Shown piece after piece: positions 15,948 through 24,189 of a DNA stretch of 64,000 nucleotides. Under the pieces are notes generated by a model. The model saw only the letters and a list, made by a program, of their open reading frames with translations. It ran no database searches and was not told the DNA's origin. Both the position numbers and the translations under genes were made by a program. The DNA comes from a virus: the IMG/VR virus record IMGVR_UViG_3300044977_000123, positions 1 through 64,000 of that record; one strand, given 5' to 3'. How positions within the stretch are numbered: the stretch's first letter is position 1; every line of letters starts with the position of its first letter.

Positions 15948-16129
15948 CCAAGGGCGAGTACGAGGAGCGCATGCGCCGCCTCAAGGACAACGCCGAGGAC
16001 GCCCGCAAGGCATACGTGCGGGCGAAGTCCCACTACGACGGCATCTGCGAGGAGATGCGGAACCTGCGCATCACCTACCGGGAGCAGCAGACCACCGAGC
16101 CGCTGCCTGCCGCCGAGGGTGGCGAGTGA
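15944..16129 (+). CDS. short coiled-coil protein (61 aa)
   Basis: Almost entirely one charged helix (YEERMRRLKDNAEDARKAYV), suggesting a small dimeric coiled coil. Function unknown. Confidence 0.55.
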   Translation: MTKGEYEERMRRLKDNAEDARKAYVRAKSHYDGICEEMRNLRITYREQQTTEPLPAAEGGE

Positions 16130-16401
16130 TGGCCGCCGTCCCGGTCGCGATCCGTGTCACCCGCTACGCCTGCCCAGTCTGTCGTCGCACCCACAGCAAG
16201 CGCGCCGGCTGTGTCGCGCACATCGCCCGCTGCTGGCGGAACCCCGACGCACACGCCTGCAAGACCTGCAGCCACTACGTGCCGTCGGAGGCTGGCCCGT
16301 ATCCGGAGCATCCCGGGTGGGACGAGCAGTGCGGGCTCGACATCGACCTGACCGGCGGCATCAAGGTCGGCTGCCCGGCCTGGAGGTCAGCCGATGCCTG
16401 A
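16129..16401 (+). CDS. Cys/His-rich zinc protein (90 aa)
   Basis: YACPVCRRTHSKRAGCVAHI looks like a C2H2-type finger; CKTCSHYV and later Cys residues add a second site. TGATG overlap with the upstream gene; a GTG three bases earlier is an alternative start. Confidence 0.65.
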   Translation: MAAVPVAIRVTRYACPVCRRTHSKRAGCVAHIARCWRNPDAHACKTCSHYVPSEAGPYPEHPGWDEQCGLDIDLTGGIKVGCPAWRSADA

Positions 16402-16702
16402 CCTGCCTGAGCCCACCGCTCCGGATCGCTGCCCGGCCTGCTGGTGCGCCGCTTGTGCCGGTCTGCTGTCGGAGCACGGCGTGGACGGCTGCCACTGCGA
16501 GGACTGCCTGCTGTCCCCCGACGTCGCATGCAGCCTCGCCGAGTTCCACCCTCCGCAGCGGATCGGGTACCTCGCCGCCCAGTTGGGGCCGCTGCTGTCG
16601 GTACACCTCGGCCTCAAGCACCAGCAGCGGTGTCTCTTCGCTGCTCACGCCACCCATCACGCCCTGCTCGACTACGACCACCCGAAGGAGCAACATGCCT
16701 GA
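16394..16702 (+). CDS. Cys-rich hypothetical protein (102 aa)
   Basis: CPACWCAACAGL and CHCEDCLLSPDVAC give eight or more cysteines in the first half, probably two zinc sites. Overlaps the upstream gene by 8 bases and the downstream one by 8. Confidence 0.6.
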   Translation: MPDLPEPTAPDRCPACWCAACAGLLSEHGVDGCHCEDCLLSPDVACSLAEFHPPQRIGYLAAQLGPLLSVHLGLKHQQRCLFAAHATHHALLDYDHPKEQHA

Positions 16703-16892
16703 TCAGCTTCCCACCGACGAGCAGGTCCTGACCCTCTCCGCCCGGGGCTACAGCGCCCACGACATCGCCCACCACCTCGGCGTCGACGACCGCGCGGTCC
16801 AGAACGCGGTCGCCCGAATCCGCCGGCGACTCGGGGCCCGCAGCCTCGACCACGCCGTGCAGATCCACCAGACCCGCAAGGAGCAGCAGTGA
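16695..16892 (+). CDS. small LuxR/GerE-type HTH protein (65 aa)
   Basis: LTLSARGYSAHDIAHHLGVD followed by RAVQNAVARIRRRLG is a complete LuxR HTH with no other domain. Such stand-alone HTH proteins act as small regulators; target unknown. AAGGAG precedes ATG. Confidence 0.75.
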   Translation: MPDQLPTDEQVLTLSARGYSAHDIAHHLGVDDRAVQNAVARIRRRLGARSLDHAVQIHQTRKEQQ

Positions 16893-17275
16893 TGAACCCC
16901 AGGCTCATTCTCGGCGCCCTCGACGAGGCACTTCGCCACGTCTCGCCCGGCGAGGACACCTACACCACCCACGGAGCGGCAGACGCCCGGGACGTCGCCC
17001 GGTCCCGATCGGAGGACTGCCACCCGCAAGGACAGCGGGGCCCGCAACATCTCACCGCCATCGACCAGGAGCTGCGGCACTGGATCGCGGGCGGCCCAAC
17101 GATGCTGGACCGCGGCGGCGAGTTCGAGCGCGCCTACGAGCGCGTCCAGCAGCAGGTCGAGCGGATTCTCGACGGTGATCTGGCCACGGTCACCCGACTG
17201 CTGGAGCAGGCGCACCGGCGCGCGCAGGCGCTGCTGGCCGAGGTGCGGGGCGGAAGCGAGGCCCCCGATGCCTGA
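16892..17275 (+). CDS. hypothetical helical protein (127 aa)
   Basis: TGATG overlap upstream. The C-terminal half is a long helix (RAYERVQQQVERILDGDLAT). No family recognised. Confidence 0.55.
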   Translation: MNPRLILGALDEALRHVSPGEDTYTTHGAADARDVARSRSEDCHPQGQRGPQHLTAIDQELRHWIAGGPTMLDRGGEFERAYERVQQQVERILDGDLATVTRLLEQAHRRAQALLAEVRGGSEAPDA

Positions 17276-17609
17276 CCTCACGCCCGCCGACGAACTCCGC
17301 GCCGCCGCCGAGCGTCTCCGCGTCGCCCTCGCCCCTGCACCCCCCTGCCAGCACCCCGACTGCGGCCACCCCGAGGGCTGGCACAAGGAGGACAGCGACG
17401 GCCAGACCGTGTGCACCAGCTGCGACTACGACGCGCACGACTACATCAACCCCGGACTGGAGATCCCGGACGGTGTCGGGGAGCCGCTCGCGACCGTGTT
17501 CGACAAGTGGGCCCGGCTCGCCGACCTCGACCCCGATCTGCTCAACCGCGTCGGCGGCGACGAGACCCTCGCGACCGCCCGCGCGATTCTCGCCGGAGGA
17601 CAGCCATGA
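17268..17609 (+). CDS. hypothetical protein (113 aa)
   Basis: The helix DELRAAAERLRVAL is followed by a CQHPDCGHPEGWH...CTSCDYDAH zinc-like cluster and a C-terminal LLNRVGGDETLATARAIL. The N- and C-terminal motifs are typical of a family common in Streptomyces chromosomes and mobile elements; role unknown. Confidence 0.65.
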   Translation: MPDLTPADELRAAAERLRVALAPAPPCQHPDCGHPEGWHKEDSDGQTVCTSCDYDAHDYINPGLEIPDGVGEPLATVFDKWARLADLDPDLLNRVGGDETLATARAILAGGQP

Positions 17610-18046
17610 GCGAGTTGCCCCGCAATCTTCCCGCTGGCTACGGGACCGGCCGCTGCAGCTGCGACGAGAAGCCGGACGACAGGTGCTGCAAGCTGGGACA
17701 CCCCGGCGTTGTCCCGATCGAGATGATGCTGCCCAAGGCGATCGTCCGCCCGACCCGCTACACCGTCACCTGCGTCCCGCGCGACGCCGCCCCCGACGCG
17801 CACGTGTGGGCGCTGTACGTCGAGGAGCAGCGCGACGGGTCGTGGGTCGTCAGCAACGGTCACGAGTGGCTGGACGCCGACCACATGTGGCACATCGCCT
17901 GCAGTTCGAACGCCAAGGCGTGCAGCTTCGACGAGCAGACCGCGCTGCGCCTGGCCCGCGAGCATACGCCGAGGGTCGTCGTCGGACATCGCACCGTCGC
18001 CCAGGCGCTTGCGCTTGCCGCCGAATGGAAGAGGAACGGATCATGA
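17606..18046 (+). CDS. hypothetical protein, tandem paralogue A (146 aa)
   Basis: Residues from about 50 on (RPTRYTVTCVPRD ... LRLAREHTP ... GHRTVAQAL ... NGS) align with the next gene. It has an extra Cys-rich N-terminus (CSCDEKPDDRCCKLGHPG). ATGA overlap with both neighbours. Function unknown. Confidence 0.6.
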   Translation: MSELPRNLPAGYGTGRCSCDEKPDDRCCKLGHPGVVPIEMMLPKAIVRPTRYTVTCVPRDAAPDAHVWALYVEEQRDGSWVVSNGHEWLDADHMWHIACSSNAKACSFDEQTALRLAREHTPRVVVGHRTVAQALALAAEWKRNGS

Positions 18047-18399
18047 CCGACCTGCCCGAGGCCACTGCTCGCCCGTCGTCGTACACCGTCTCGATCCTGC
18101 CCGAGCGGAACATCGACACGCACCTGTTCGAAATCCGCGTCGAGGAACGCGGCCAGATCGACGGCACGACCCGCTGGGCTGTCGTCCGCATGGGCTACTG
18201 CCTGAACCGGCGTGGCCGCTGGGACTACGAGATGTTGCCGTCGAGCCGCACGGACCGGTGGATCGCCGGGCACCGGTTCGACCTGGAGACGGCGCTGCGG
18301 CTGGCGAAGAAGGCCGCACCGCTGATCACCGTCAACGGCTTCACCGTGGCCGACGTGCTCGCCCAGATCGAAGCCCGCAGCAAGGAGAACGGATCATGA
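18043..18399 (+). CDS. hypothetical protein, tandem paralogue B (118 aa)
   Basis: RPSSYTVSILPER ... LETALRLAKKAAP ... GFTVADVL ... ENGS matches the preceding gene. Both genes end with nearly identical DNA (GAACGGATCATGACCGACC), a direct repeat that spans the stop and the next start, as expected after unequal crossing-over. Confidence 0.6.
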   Translation: MTDLPEATARPSSYTVSILPERNIDTHLFEIRVEERGQIDGTTRWAVVRMGYCLNRRGRWDYEMLPSSRTDRWIAGHRFDLETALRLAKKAAPLITVNGFTVADVLAQIEARSKENGS

Positions 18400-19187
18400 C
18401 CGACCGCAGCGTCCGAGCCGACCAGCTCGCCCACGACCGCCGCACCAACCCGCAGACCGACGACGACCTGCGCAGCCGCATCGCCGAAGCGCTGATGCGC
18501 TGGGCCGAGCGCAACAACAGTCCCCGCTACGCGCCGATCCGGCGACCCGAGACCGTCACGCGGAACGCGTACGACAGGGCCGACGCCGTGCTCGCCGCGG
18601 TCCAGCCGGAGCTGGACCGGCTCACCGCCGAGCGCGACCAGGCGCACCGCGACTGCCAAAGCTACGCCGACCTCGCCAGCGGAGCCGAGCGCACCCGCCA
18701 GTTCCACAAGGACGACGCCGACCGGTACGAGGAGCAGCTACGGCAGGAGCGGGACCGCTACCGGGCGGCGTGGCAGTCCGCGCGGTTCCGCGCCGAGGCG
18801 CACAGCGAAGGCAGCCAGCGGCACATCGAGGCTCGCGACGACTGGAAGGGCTGGATGCACGAGCAAGCCCACCGCGCCGAGCAGGCCGAGGCTGCGATCG
18901 CCCGCGTCCGCCGCTACTGCGAGCTGACTGCCGACTCCTGCCGCGTGCAGGCCCGCGAGATGGCCATCGACGTGCTTCAGATCATCGACGGCAAGAATCC
19001 GCACGAGGTGCTGATCGACCGCACCTCGGTCGGCTCGCCCGACGTCCGGCTGATAGCGGCACGGACGCCGCCCGAGGACGTCGAGCGGATCCTGCGGCGG
19101 GCGCGAGGACTGGACGACGACGATCGGCCGAACCCGCCGTATGACCTGCCCGACGGCTTCCGGTCCGGCGCCGGAGGTGAGCAATGA
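18396..19187 (+). CDS. long coiled-coil protein (263 aa)
   Basis: Residues about 65-200 form a charged coiled coil (LDRLTAERDQAHRDCQSYAD ... RYEEQLRQERDRYRAAW). The C-terminal 60 residues are acidic and Pro-rich. Structural or scaffold role possible; no family assigned. Confidence 0.6.
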   Translation: MTDRSVRADQLAHDRRTNPQTDDDLRSRIAEALMRWAERNNSPRYAPIRRPETVTRNAYDRADAVLAAVQPELDRLTAERDQAHRDCQSYADLASGAERTRQFHKDDADRYEEQLRQERDRYRAAWQSARFRAEAHSEGSQRHIEARDDWKGWMHEQAHRAEQAEAAIARVRRYCELTADSCRVQAREMAIDVLQIIDGKNPHEVLIDRTSVGSPDVRLIAARTPPEDVERILRRARGLDDDDRPNPPYDLPDGFRSGAGGEQ

Positions 19188-19555
19188 TCCGCCGCACCTA
19201 CGCCTGCCCCGGCGAGACAAGGCCGCCGACGTGCCGCTGTGCCTGCTACGGCTGCCGGCACCACTGCTCCGCCCACAACCCGCCCGTTCTGCACGACTGG
19301 AGGACCATCATGGACCGCACGTTCTGGCGCCGCGTCAGCGACGTCCTGCACCACCGCTACCCCCGCCCCGGGCCGGTCCACATGCCCCGCCACGGCGACG
19401 CCGTCGACCTGTGGCTCAAGGCGAAGCGGGACGAGTACAGCGAGGCCGTCGACACGCAGTGGGACACCATCGACGACCTCCTCACCGCCTACCGGCTCCA
19501 CGCCGCGCTGAGGACGCCGCTGGACCAGGCGGTCAGCGCAGGCGGCGAGCCGTGA
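19184..19555 (+). CDS. hypothetical protein (123 aa)
   Basis: N-terminal CRCACYGCRHHCSAH cluster suggests a zinc site; the rest is helical. An internal ATG (MDRTFW) is an alternative start that would remove the Cys cluster. ATGA overlap favours the long form. Confidence 0.55.
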   Translation: MIRRTYACPGETRPPTCRCACYGCRHHCSAHNPPVLHDWRTIMDRTFWRRVSDVLHHRYPRPGPVHMPRHGDAVDLWLKAKRDEYSEAVDTQWDTIDDLLTAYRLHAALRTPLDQAVSAGGEP

Positions 19556-19761
19556 CCGCGATCACCCCTCAGGCATGCCCGGCCTGCGGACACCACACCA
19601 GCAGCTGCATCTGGGGCCGCTGCACCACATTCGTGCCCGGACCGCCCGGCGGCCCACTCGCCGAGTACTGCGGCTGCGAGTGCTACCAGGCCATCACCGG
19701 GCGCACCTTGAACAGCGAGATCGCCGAGAGCCTGCGTACCTACCTCGACAAGGAGACCTGA
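19552..19761 (+). CDS. Cys-rich small protein (69 aa)
   Basis: CPACGHHTSSCIWGRC and CGCECY form a compact metal-binding region; GTG start overlaps the previous stop. Unknown role. Confidence 0.6.
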   Translation: MTAITPQACPACGHHTSSCIWGRCTTFVPGPPGGPLAEYCGCECYQAITGRTLNSEIAESLRTYLDKET

Positions 19762-19763
19762 CC

Positions 19764-19946
19764 ATGTCCATCCACTTCCCGCCGACCGCCGAAGAGATCG
19801 CCGCCCTGCCCCCTGCCGACGCCTCCCAGGCCCACGAGTTGTACGACGCTGCCGAGCACGCCCAGGGCGACGAGCAGGCCGCGCTCACCGCGCTCGCCGA
19901 GCACTGCATCCACTGCGGCCAGCCACTGCCCGGGGGCGTCGAGTGA
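19764..19946 (+). CDS. hypothetical protein (60 aa)
   Basis: AAGGAG ribosome site. Acidic helical body ending in CIHCGQPLPGG, a single CxxC knuckle. Stop coupled to the YspA-like gene. Confidence 0.55.
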   Translation: MSIHFPPTAEEIAALPPADASQAHELYDAAEHAQGDEQAALTALAEHCIHCGQPLPGGVE

Positions 19947-20440
19947 CCGGCCGCGCCTGGGTTGTGGTGACCGGTAGCCGCGACTTCAGCGACTACCGGT
20001 CCCTGGCGACGGTCTTGAACGAGACGTGGCACGACGCCACACAGGACGGCTACAGCGGCCTCACGCTCATCCACGGGGCAGCGAAGGGTGCGGACAGTCT
20101 GGCCGAGCAGTGGTGGGAACGCCACAAGCACCACGGAGTGCAGCAGCGCAAGCACCCCGCCCGGTGGACCGACCCGTGCCGCAGCGAATGCACCCCCGGC
20201 CACCGGCGCACCCGCCGCGACGGCAGCACCTTCTGCCCCGCCCAAGGCAACTACCGCAACCAGCTGCTCGTTGACTGCGCAGCACCCCACCTGCCCGGCG
20301 TCCTCCTGCTGGCGTGCTTTAGCAGGCCGGAATCCAGGGGCACCCGCGATTGCCTCGACCGCGGCATTGCAGCAGGCATTCCGTACCGGCTGATCGGCAA
20401 CCCACCCACCCTCAAGGAGCCATTCCTGTGCTTGATCTGA
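19943..20440 (+). CDS. YspA/SLOG-family (DUF2493-like) protein
   Basis: 165 aa. VVVTGSRDFSDYRSLATVL and LIHGAAKGADSLAEQWW are the two signature loops of the Rossmann-like SLOG/YspA fold, which binds nucleotides or related ligands. The C-terminal CFSRPESRGTRDC fits the family. An inserted Cys/His segment (CRSECTPGHRRTRRDG) is unusual. Family members appear in phages and in some defence or stress systems; ligand unknown. Confidence 0.8.
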   Translation: MTGRAWVVVTGSRDFSDYRSLATVLNETWHDATQDGYSGLTLIHGAAKGADSLAEQWWERHKHHGVQQRKHPARWTDPCRSECTPGHRRTRRDGSTFCPAQGNYRNQLLVDCAAPHLPGVLLLACFSRPESRGTRDCLDRGIAAGIPYRLIGNPPTLKEPFLCLI

Positions 20441-20691
20441 TCCATGCTCCGTGGTCGCCCGTGCAGGTCGCTGCCCTCAACCGGGTCCAGCGCTCGGGCC
20501 GGATGCACCCCTTCACGTGCGGCGCCCCCCATGCACTGCACCAGACGCTGATCGCCGAGACGGACGGCTGGCACTGCCCGGACGAGGCGTGCGACTACCA
20601 GCAGGACTGGGCGCACGGCTTCATGGCCGACCCGGACGCGGTTGCGGCGCTGATCGAGTCGGATCCGCTGCGGCGGCTGGGCGCATCATGA
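20428..20691 (+). CDS. conserved Cys/His small protein (87 aa)
   Basis: WSPVQVAALNRVQRSGRMHP then CGAPHALH and CPDEACDYQQDWAH is a distinctive arrangement recurrent in actinobacterial mobile elements, probably a zinc ribbon. AAGGAG precedes GTG 20428; overlaps the upstream gene by 13 bases. Confidence 0.7.
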   Translation: MLDLIHAPWSPVQVAALNRVQRSGRMHPFTCGAPHALHQTLIAETDGWHCPDEACDYQQDWAHGFMADPDAVAALIESDPLRRLGAS

Positions 20692-20894
20692 TCGAGACCC
20701 TGTTCATGGTCGCCTGCTCGGGTCCGTGCAGGCGGTACCTGGCCTGCGAATTGGGCGACTGGGTTGCCGTACCCGACTACATGCGGGACGTCTTCGACAG
20801 CCGGGCCGAGGCCGAGCAGGCAGCCCGGGATGCCGGCTGGTGGCCGGAACCCGGGCAGCCGATCGCCTGTCCGCAATGCCGGGCGGCGACATGA
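20688..20894 (+). CDS. small Cys-rich protein (68 aa)
   Basis: CSGPCRRYLAC at the N-terminus and CPQCRA at the C-terminus bracket a helix (SRAEAEQAARDAGW); a treble-clef-like zinc protein is plausible. ATGA overlaps. Confidence 0.6.
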   Translation: MIETLFMVACSGPCRRYLACELGDWVAVPDYMRDVFDSRAEAEQAARDAGWWPEPGQPIACPQCRAAT

Positions 20895-21121
20895 CCGCCC
20901 AGCGCGCCGACGACCAGGTCATGTGCCTGTCCTGCTACAAGCCGACCCCGTTCGCGGAGCTGGCCCTCAACGCCTGGGGTGTGCCGATGCAGCGCTGTGT
21001 GCGCTGCGCCGCACTGGCCTCGGGCTCGGACTGCGAGCCAGCGTGGGCGGAGCGCCCTCGACGCGTCCGGCCGAACATCACCCACCTGCCCGACATAGCG
21101 ACCTTCGAGGAGCAGCCTTGA
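20891..21121 (+). CDS. small zinc-finger-like protein (76 aa)
   Basis: CLSCYKPTPFAEL and CVRCAALASGSDC form a CxxC...CxxC unit. Ends in a stop that overlaps the next TTG start. Confidence 0.6.
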   Translation: MTAQRADDQVMCLSCYKPTPFAELALNAWGVPMQRCVRCAALASGSDCEPAWAERPRRVRPNITHLPDIATFEEQP

Positions 21122-21432
21122 CCACCACCCCATCTGACCAGTCCGTCGCCGAGACCCGCGCGATGGCGCTGGCCATGTTCCCCGACATCCCGTGCTTCTT
21201 CGAGCTGATGGACCCGTCGTGCCCGAAGGCCGCCCTGTGGGTCGTCTACTTCGCGCACGAGGAAGCGACGGACTGCACGCACGACATGGCGTGGCCGGTG
21301 TGCGACGAGCACAAGGCTGCCGTGCAGCGTATGGCCAGCGCGTTCTGGCGGATGTGGCTGCAGGCCCCGCCGGTGCCGTGCGACAAGTGCGGGACACCGA
21401 TCCGGCTCGACAGGGTCGAGGCGATCCGATGA
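21118..21432 (+). CDS. hypothetical protein (104 aa), TTG start
   Basis: The only start consistent with coupling is TTG 21118, overlapping the previous stop. Contains CFFELMDPSCP, CTHDMAWPVCDEH and CDKCGTP, three Cys/His groups. Unknown function. Confidence 0.6.
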   Translation: MTTTPSDQSVAETRAMALAMFPDIPCFFELMDPSCPKAALWVVYFAHEEATDCTHDMAWPVCDEHKAAVQRMASAFWRMWLQAPPVPCDKCGTPIRLDRVEAIR

Positions 21433-21905
21433 CCACCACCCTGCCGCCGTTCTCGGGCAGCCGCCCCACCTGTCCGAAGTGCGGGCACCACGAGGCCCGC
21501 ACGACCTGGCGCCCCGAGGATCAGCTGTGCTCCTGCCGGACGCCGACCGGCATCGGCGAGCGTCTGTGTCGCGAGTGCTGGCGTTGCAGCTACCACTGGA
21601 ACGAGGCCCTCGCTGTCCACGCCGACACCACCCCGGAGGCTGAGCGTCTGCCGCTGGGTCAGCAGTTCGACATCCGCACGGCCTACGGGATGCAGGCGTC
21701 GAGTGTGCTCGTCACTCACCCCGCGTCCGGGCTGCACAAGGTGCTTCGCTGCGGCAACCCGGCAGCCGCCGATGCGGCCACGGTTCCGCTGTACATGTTC
21801 CAGGCGCTGCTCGACGATGTCGACGCTTGGGGGCGGCAGCCCATCGGGGCGAGTTGTGCGCCGGCCGCCGAGGAAACTGAACCGAACAACCTGGAGCAGC
21901 CGTGA
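21429..21905 (+). CDS. hypothetical protein (158 aa)
   Basis: N-terminal zinc-ribbon CPKCGHHEART then CSC...CRECWRCSYHW, followed by an acidic alpha/beta part. Typical of actinophage Cys-rich proteins. ATGA overlap. Confidence 0.6.
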   Translation: MTTTLPPFSGSRPTCPKCGHHEARTTWRPEDQLCSCRTPTGIGERLCRECWRCSYHWNEALAVHADTTPEAERLPLGQQFDIRTAYGMQASSVLVTHPASGLHKVLRCGNPAAADAATVPLYMFQALLDDVDAWGRQPIGASCAPAAEETEPNNLEQP

Positions 21906-22750
21906 CCGACCTTCAACCCGCCTGGGACGCCGCGATAGCCGCCTGCCTGAAGGGCCACGCCGACTGCTCGTACGGTGGCATGACCCCGTCCGGCGGCTAC
22001 TGGCTCGCCGCCGAGGGCTGCACCGAGAACCACTGCGAGCGCTGCGCCTGGTGCGGCGCCGAAGCGGTGACCGGGTTCGCTGGCTGGGGCGATGACGGCT
22101 CGTCGATCTGGGGTGTCCCGGCCTGCCAGCCGTGCGCCGACCGGTGGGTGGCCGAGCACCCGGAGTGGAAGCGCCGCGACCTGGACGACGCACCCGTCCA
22201 GTCGTTGGCCGAGGCTCTTGCCGACGCCAAGGCGGAGAAGGAGCGGATGCTGGCCGAGATGGATCCGATGGTCCGGGAGCTCTGTCTCGATGCGGACCGC
22301 AGGATGGAGAACCTGCTGTTGTGGGGCAATTCCGACGGGCCACCGCCGGATGCCAAGCCGGGGAAGATGTTCGGCGGACTCATGGAGGCGCTCGGCCTGG
22401 ATGGGGACGAGAACATCGGTGGGACGAACACGGGTCTTCGCCGCCAGGACCTCGACGTGGCCATGGCGGCGCTCTTCCCCGAGCCCCCCGAGCAGCGGGT
22501 GGCGCGGATCCTGACCGACGCCGGCTGGACCGATGCCGCACTCGCAGGCGGGAAGAGTGAGCCGAAGTGGGCGACGGACGCGTGCCCGTCGGACTGCCCG
22601 CACACCAGCGTCGAGCATTGGCACCACTACTTCTGCGACGCCCCGTACGTCGCTGGTCCGGACGGCATCCTGGAGCCACCTGACTTCACCGGCGTTGCCG
22701 TCAAGCTGGTGCCGAGAGTGCCGCCCATCAGGAAGCGGAGCAAGAAGTGA
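21902..22750 (+). CDS. hypothetical protein (282 aa)
   Basis: Three parts: Cys-rich 20-75 (CERCAWCGAEAVTGF, CQPCADRW), a long helix 95-150 (LAEALADAKAEKERMLAEM) and a C-terminal CPSDCPHTSVEHWHHYFC group. No known family; may bind nucleic acid through zinc. Confidence 0.6.
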   Translation: MTDLQPAWDAAIAACLKGHADCSYGGMTPSGGYWLAAEGCTENHCERCAWCGAEAVTGFAGWGDDGSSIWGVPACQPCADRWVAEHPEWKRRDLDDAPVQSLAEALADAKAEKERMLAEMDPMVRELCLDADRRMENLLLWGNSDGPPPDAKPGKMFGGLMEALGLDGDENIGGTNTGLRRQDLDVAMAALFPEPPEQRVARILTDAGWTDAALAGGKSEPKWATDACPSDCPHTSVEHWHHYFCDAPYVAGPDGILEPPDFTGVAVKLVPRVPPIRKRSKK

Positions 22751-22983
22751 TCGACGACATGAGCGCGTGGCCTCATCGTGATTTCCCGCTGTCTCTGATG
22801 TTCTGCACGCTGGAGGTCGGCACGACGATCCTGCTGCGTGCTGGCGTTGATGAGCGGCTGCTGCGGGTGATCGAGGAGCTGCGGCCGGGCAGTTGGCGGG
22901 TCCGGCCAACAACCAGCGCACGGCCCCTGAACGCCGAGTACCGGCGGAGGCAGCGGACGCGGGCGAAGCGGAGGCGACGGTGA
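22747..22983 (+). CDS. small basic protein (78 aa)
   Basis: The C-terminal 20 residues are strongly basic (EYRRRQRTRAKRRRR), suggesting nucleic-acid binding. GTGA overlap upstream, GTGA downstream. Confidence 0.55.
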   Translation: MIDDMSAWPHRDFPLSLMFCTLEVGTTILLRAGVDERLLRVIEELRPGSWRVRPTTSARPLNAEYRRRQRTRAKRRRR

Positions 22984-23156
22984 ACATCGTGATCGGGTTG
23001 GCGCTGCTCGTCTACGCCGTCCTGCTCGCCACCTGGGTGGTCCGCGAGCACCGCCGGATGCTCCGGCGCGAGCGGGCATTCACCGAGGCGTGCCGGGCTG
23101 AGGAGCAGGCGAAGACGGCGGCGTTGATCGAGGAGATGATGGAGCGGCATGGCTGA
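22980..23156 (+). CDS. single-pass membrane peptide (58 aa)
   Basis: Residues 2-20 are a hydrophobic helix; the rest is a charged helix (RRMLRRERAFTEACRAEEQ). Similar in plan to the 87-266 protein. Confidence 0.6.
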   Translation: MNIVIGLALLVYAVLLATWVVREHRRMLRRERAFTEACRAEEQAKTAALIEEMMERHG

Positions 23157-23391
23157 CGACGAGTTCCGCAGCAAGGTGATCGAGAGCCTCGCCGGGGTGT
23201 GGCTGGAGTTGGAGATCGAGGAGCAGGTGTACTGCTATCAGATCCACGGGGAGGCCATCTTCCACCCTGCGACGCACACGATCCGGCGGCGCACGAAGGC
23301 CCGGATCGTCGGGCCAACGGTCGTCGAGGACGAGGAGAACCTGTGGCCGGCGCCTGCCCCTGCGGCCACGGCCCGGATCTTGCCTGCCTGA
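23149..23391 (+). CDS. hypothetical protein (80 aa)
   Basis: Acidic, beta-rich, no motif recognised. Overlaps the upstream gene by 8 bases and the downstream Cys-rich gene by 49. Confidence 0.5.
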   Translation: MADDEFRSKVIESLAGVWLELEIEEQVYCYQIHGEAIFHPATHTIRRRTKARIVGPTVVEDEENLWPAPAPAATARILPA

Positions 23392-23516
23392 ACGGCCGCA
23401 TCTACGGCCCGTACGGCACCGAGTCGTGCTTCGGGCCATGTGCCGACACCTACGGCTACTGCAAGAGCCTGGACGGCTGCTGCGACCCCGAGAACCAGGA
23501 GGACAACGATGCCTGA
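23343..23516 (+). CDS. Cys-rich mini-protein (57 aa)
   Basis: Nine cysteines (CPCGHGPDLAC, CFGPCADTYGYC, CC). GTG start lies inside the preceding gene in another frame. Cys spacing and overlap with the following ATG support it as real. Confidence 0.55.
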   Translation: MAGACPCGHGPDLACLNGRIYGPYGTESCFGPCADTYGYCKSLDGCCDPENQEDNDA

Positions 23517-23802
23517 TCGCGCCCCGCTCGACGACCCGGCCTACACGCCGGAGCATCCGCCCGTCGACGGGATCATCCCCGCCGTGGTGGCCCGGTGGGG
23601 TGCGGTGTCGCAGCGGCGCTGGTTCCGCCGGTACTGGGCGGAGTTGGCGCAGCAACAGGGGCAGGACCTGCGGCAGTTCTTCATCGAGTCCGAGCATCAT
23701 CGGGGGCCGTGCTGCCTGTCCTGCGCAGACGAGTGGGATGCGGGGACGGGCGTGATCATGGACGGCTGGTGCTGCTGCCGCGACGAGAGGGCCAAGGCGT
23801 GA
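23509..23802 (+). CDS. hypothetical protein (97 aa)
   Basis: AGGAGGA before ATG. Helical N-terminal part (WFRRYWAELAQQQGQDLRQF), then CCLSCADEWDAGTG and CCCRDE. Unknown. Confidence 0.55.
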   Translation: MPDRAPLDDPAYTPEHPPVDGIIPAVVARWGAVSQRRWFRRYWAELAQQQGQDLRQFFIESEHHRGPCCLSCADEWDAGTGVIMDGWCCCRDERAKA

Positions 23803-23966
23803 CGGAGCATGAGGCCCTGCGCGGCCCGACCCGAGGCCAGTTCAAGGTCTGCTACTGCACCGCCCCGTGCTGCCGCCGGGTGGTGGACGGCCGCTCGGTG
23901 TGCATCTGCGCCGGCTGCCGGGCCGTGCCGGAATGCGCGGGGAACCAGGCGGTGAGCGATGGTTGA
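23799..23966 (+). CDS. Cys-rich mini-protein, paralogue 1 (55 aa)
   Basis: VCYCTAPCCRR ... CICAGCRAVPECAGN: eight cysteines with the same spacing as the minus-strand gene at 29828-29983. Both genes are GTG-started and flanked by four-base overlaps. Confidence 0.6.
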   Translation: MTEHEALRGPTRGQFKVCYCTAPCCRRVVDGRSVCICAGCRAVPECAGNQAVSDG

Positions 23967-24189
23967 CCTCGGCCCGCTCGCCCCGTGGCCCCCGATGTTC
24001 CCGTGGCCACCCGCCGGCGACTGGGTCCGGATCACCTCCGTGCTGGACTGGGTCACGGGCGAGTTCGTGCCGCTGCCCGGCGAGATCCACCGCGATGACC
24101 TCGACTGGCTGTGCCGATCCTGGCAGCCGGTGCTGGAGATCGAACGACTCGTACGGGCTGCGGCCCGGGGAGGGGCGGGATCAAGGTGA
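23959..24189 (+). CDS. hypothetical protein (76 aa)
   Basis: Trp/Pro-rich N-terminus (APWPPMFPWPPAGDWVR). No family recognised. Overlaps both neighbours. Confidence 0.5.
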   Translation: MVDLGPLAPWPPMFPWPPAGDWVRITSVLDWVTGEFVPLPGEIHRDDLDWLCRSWQPVLEIERLVRAAARGGAGSR

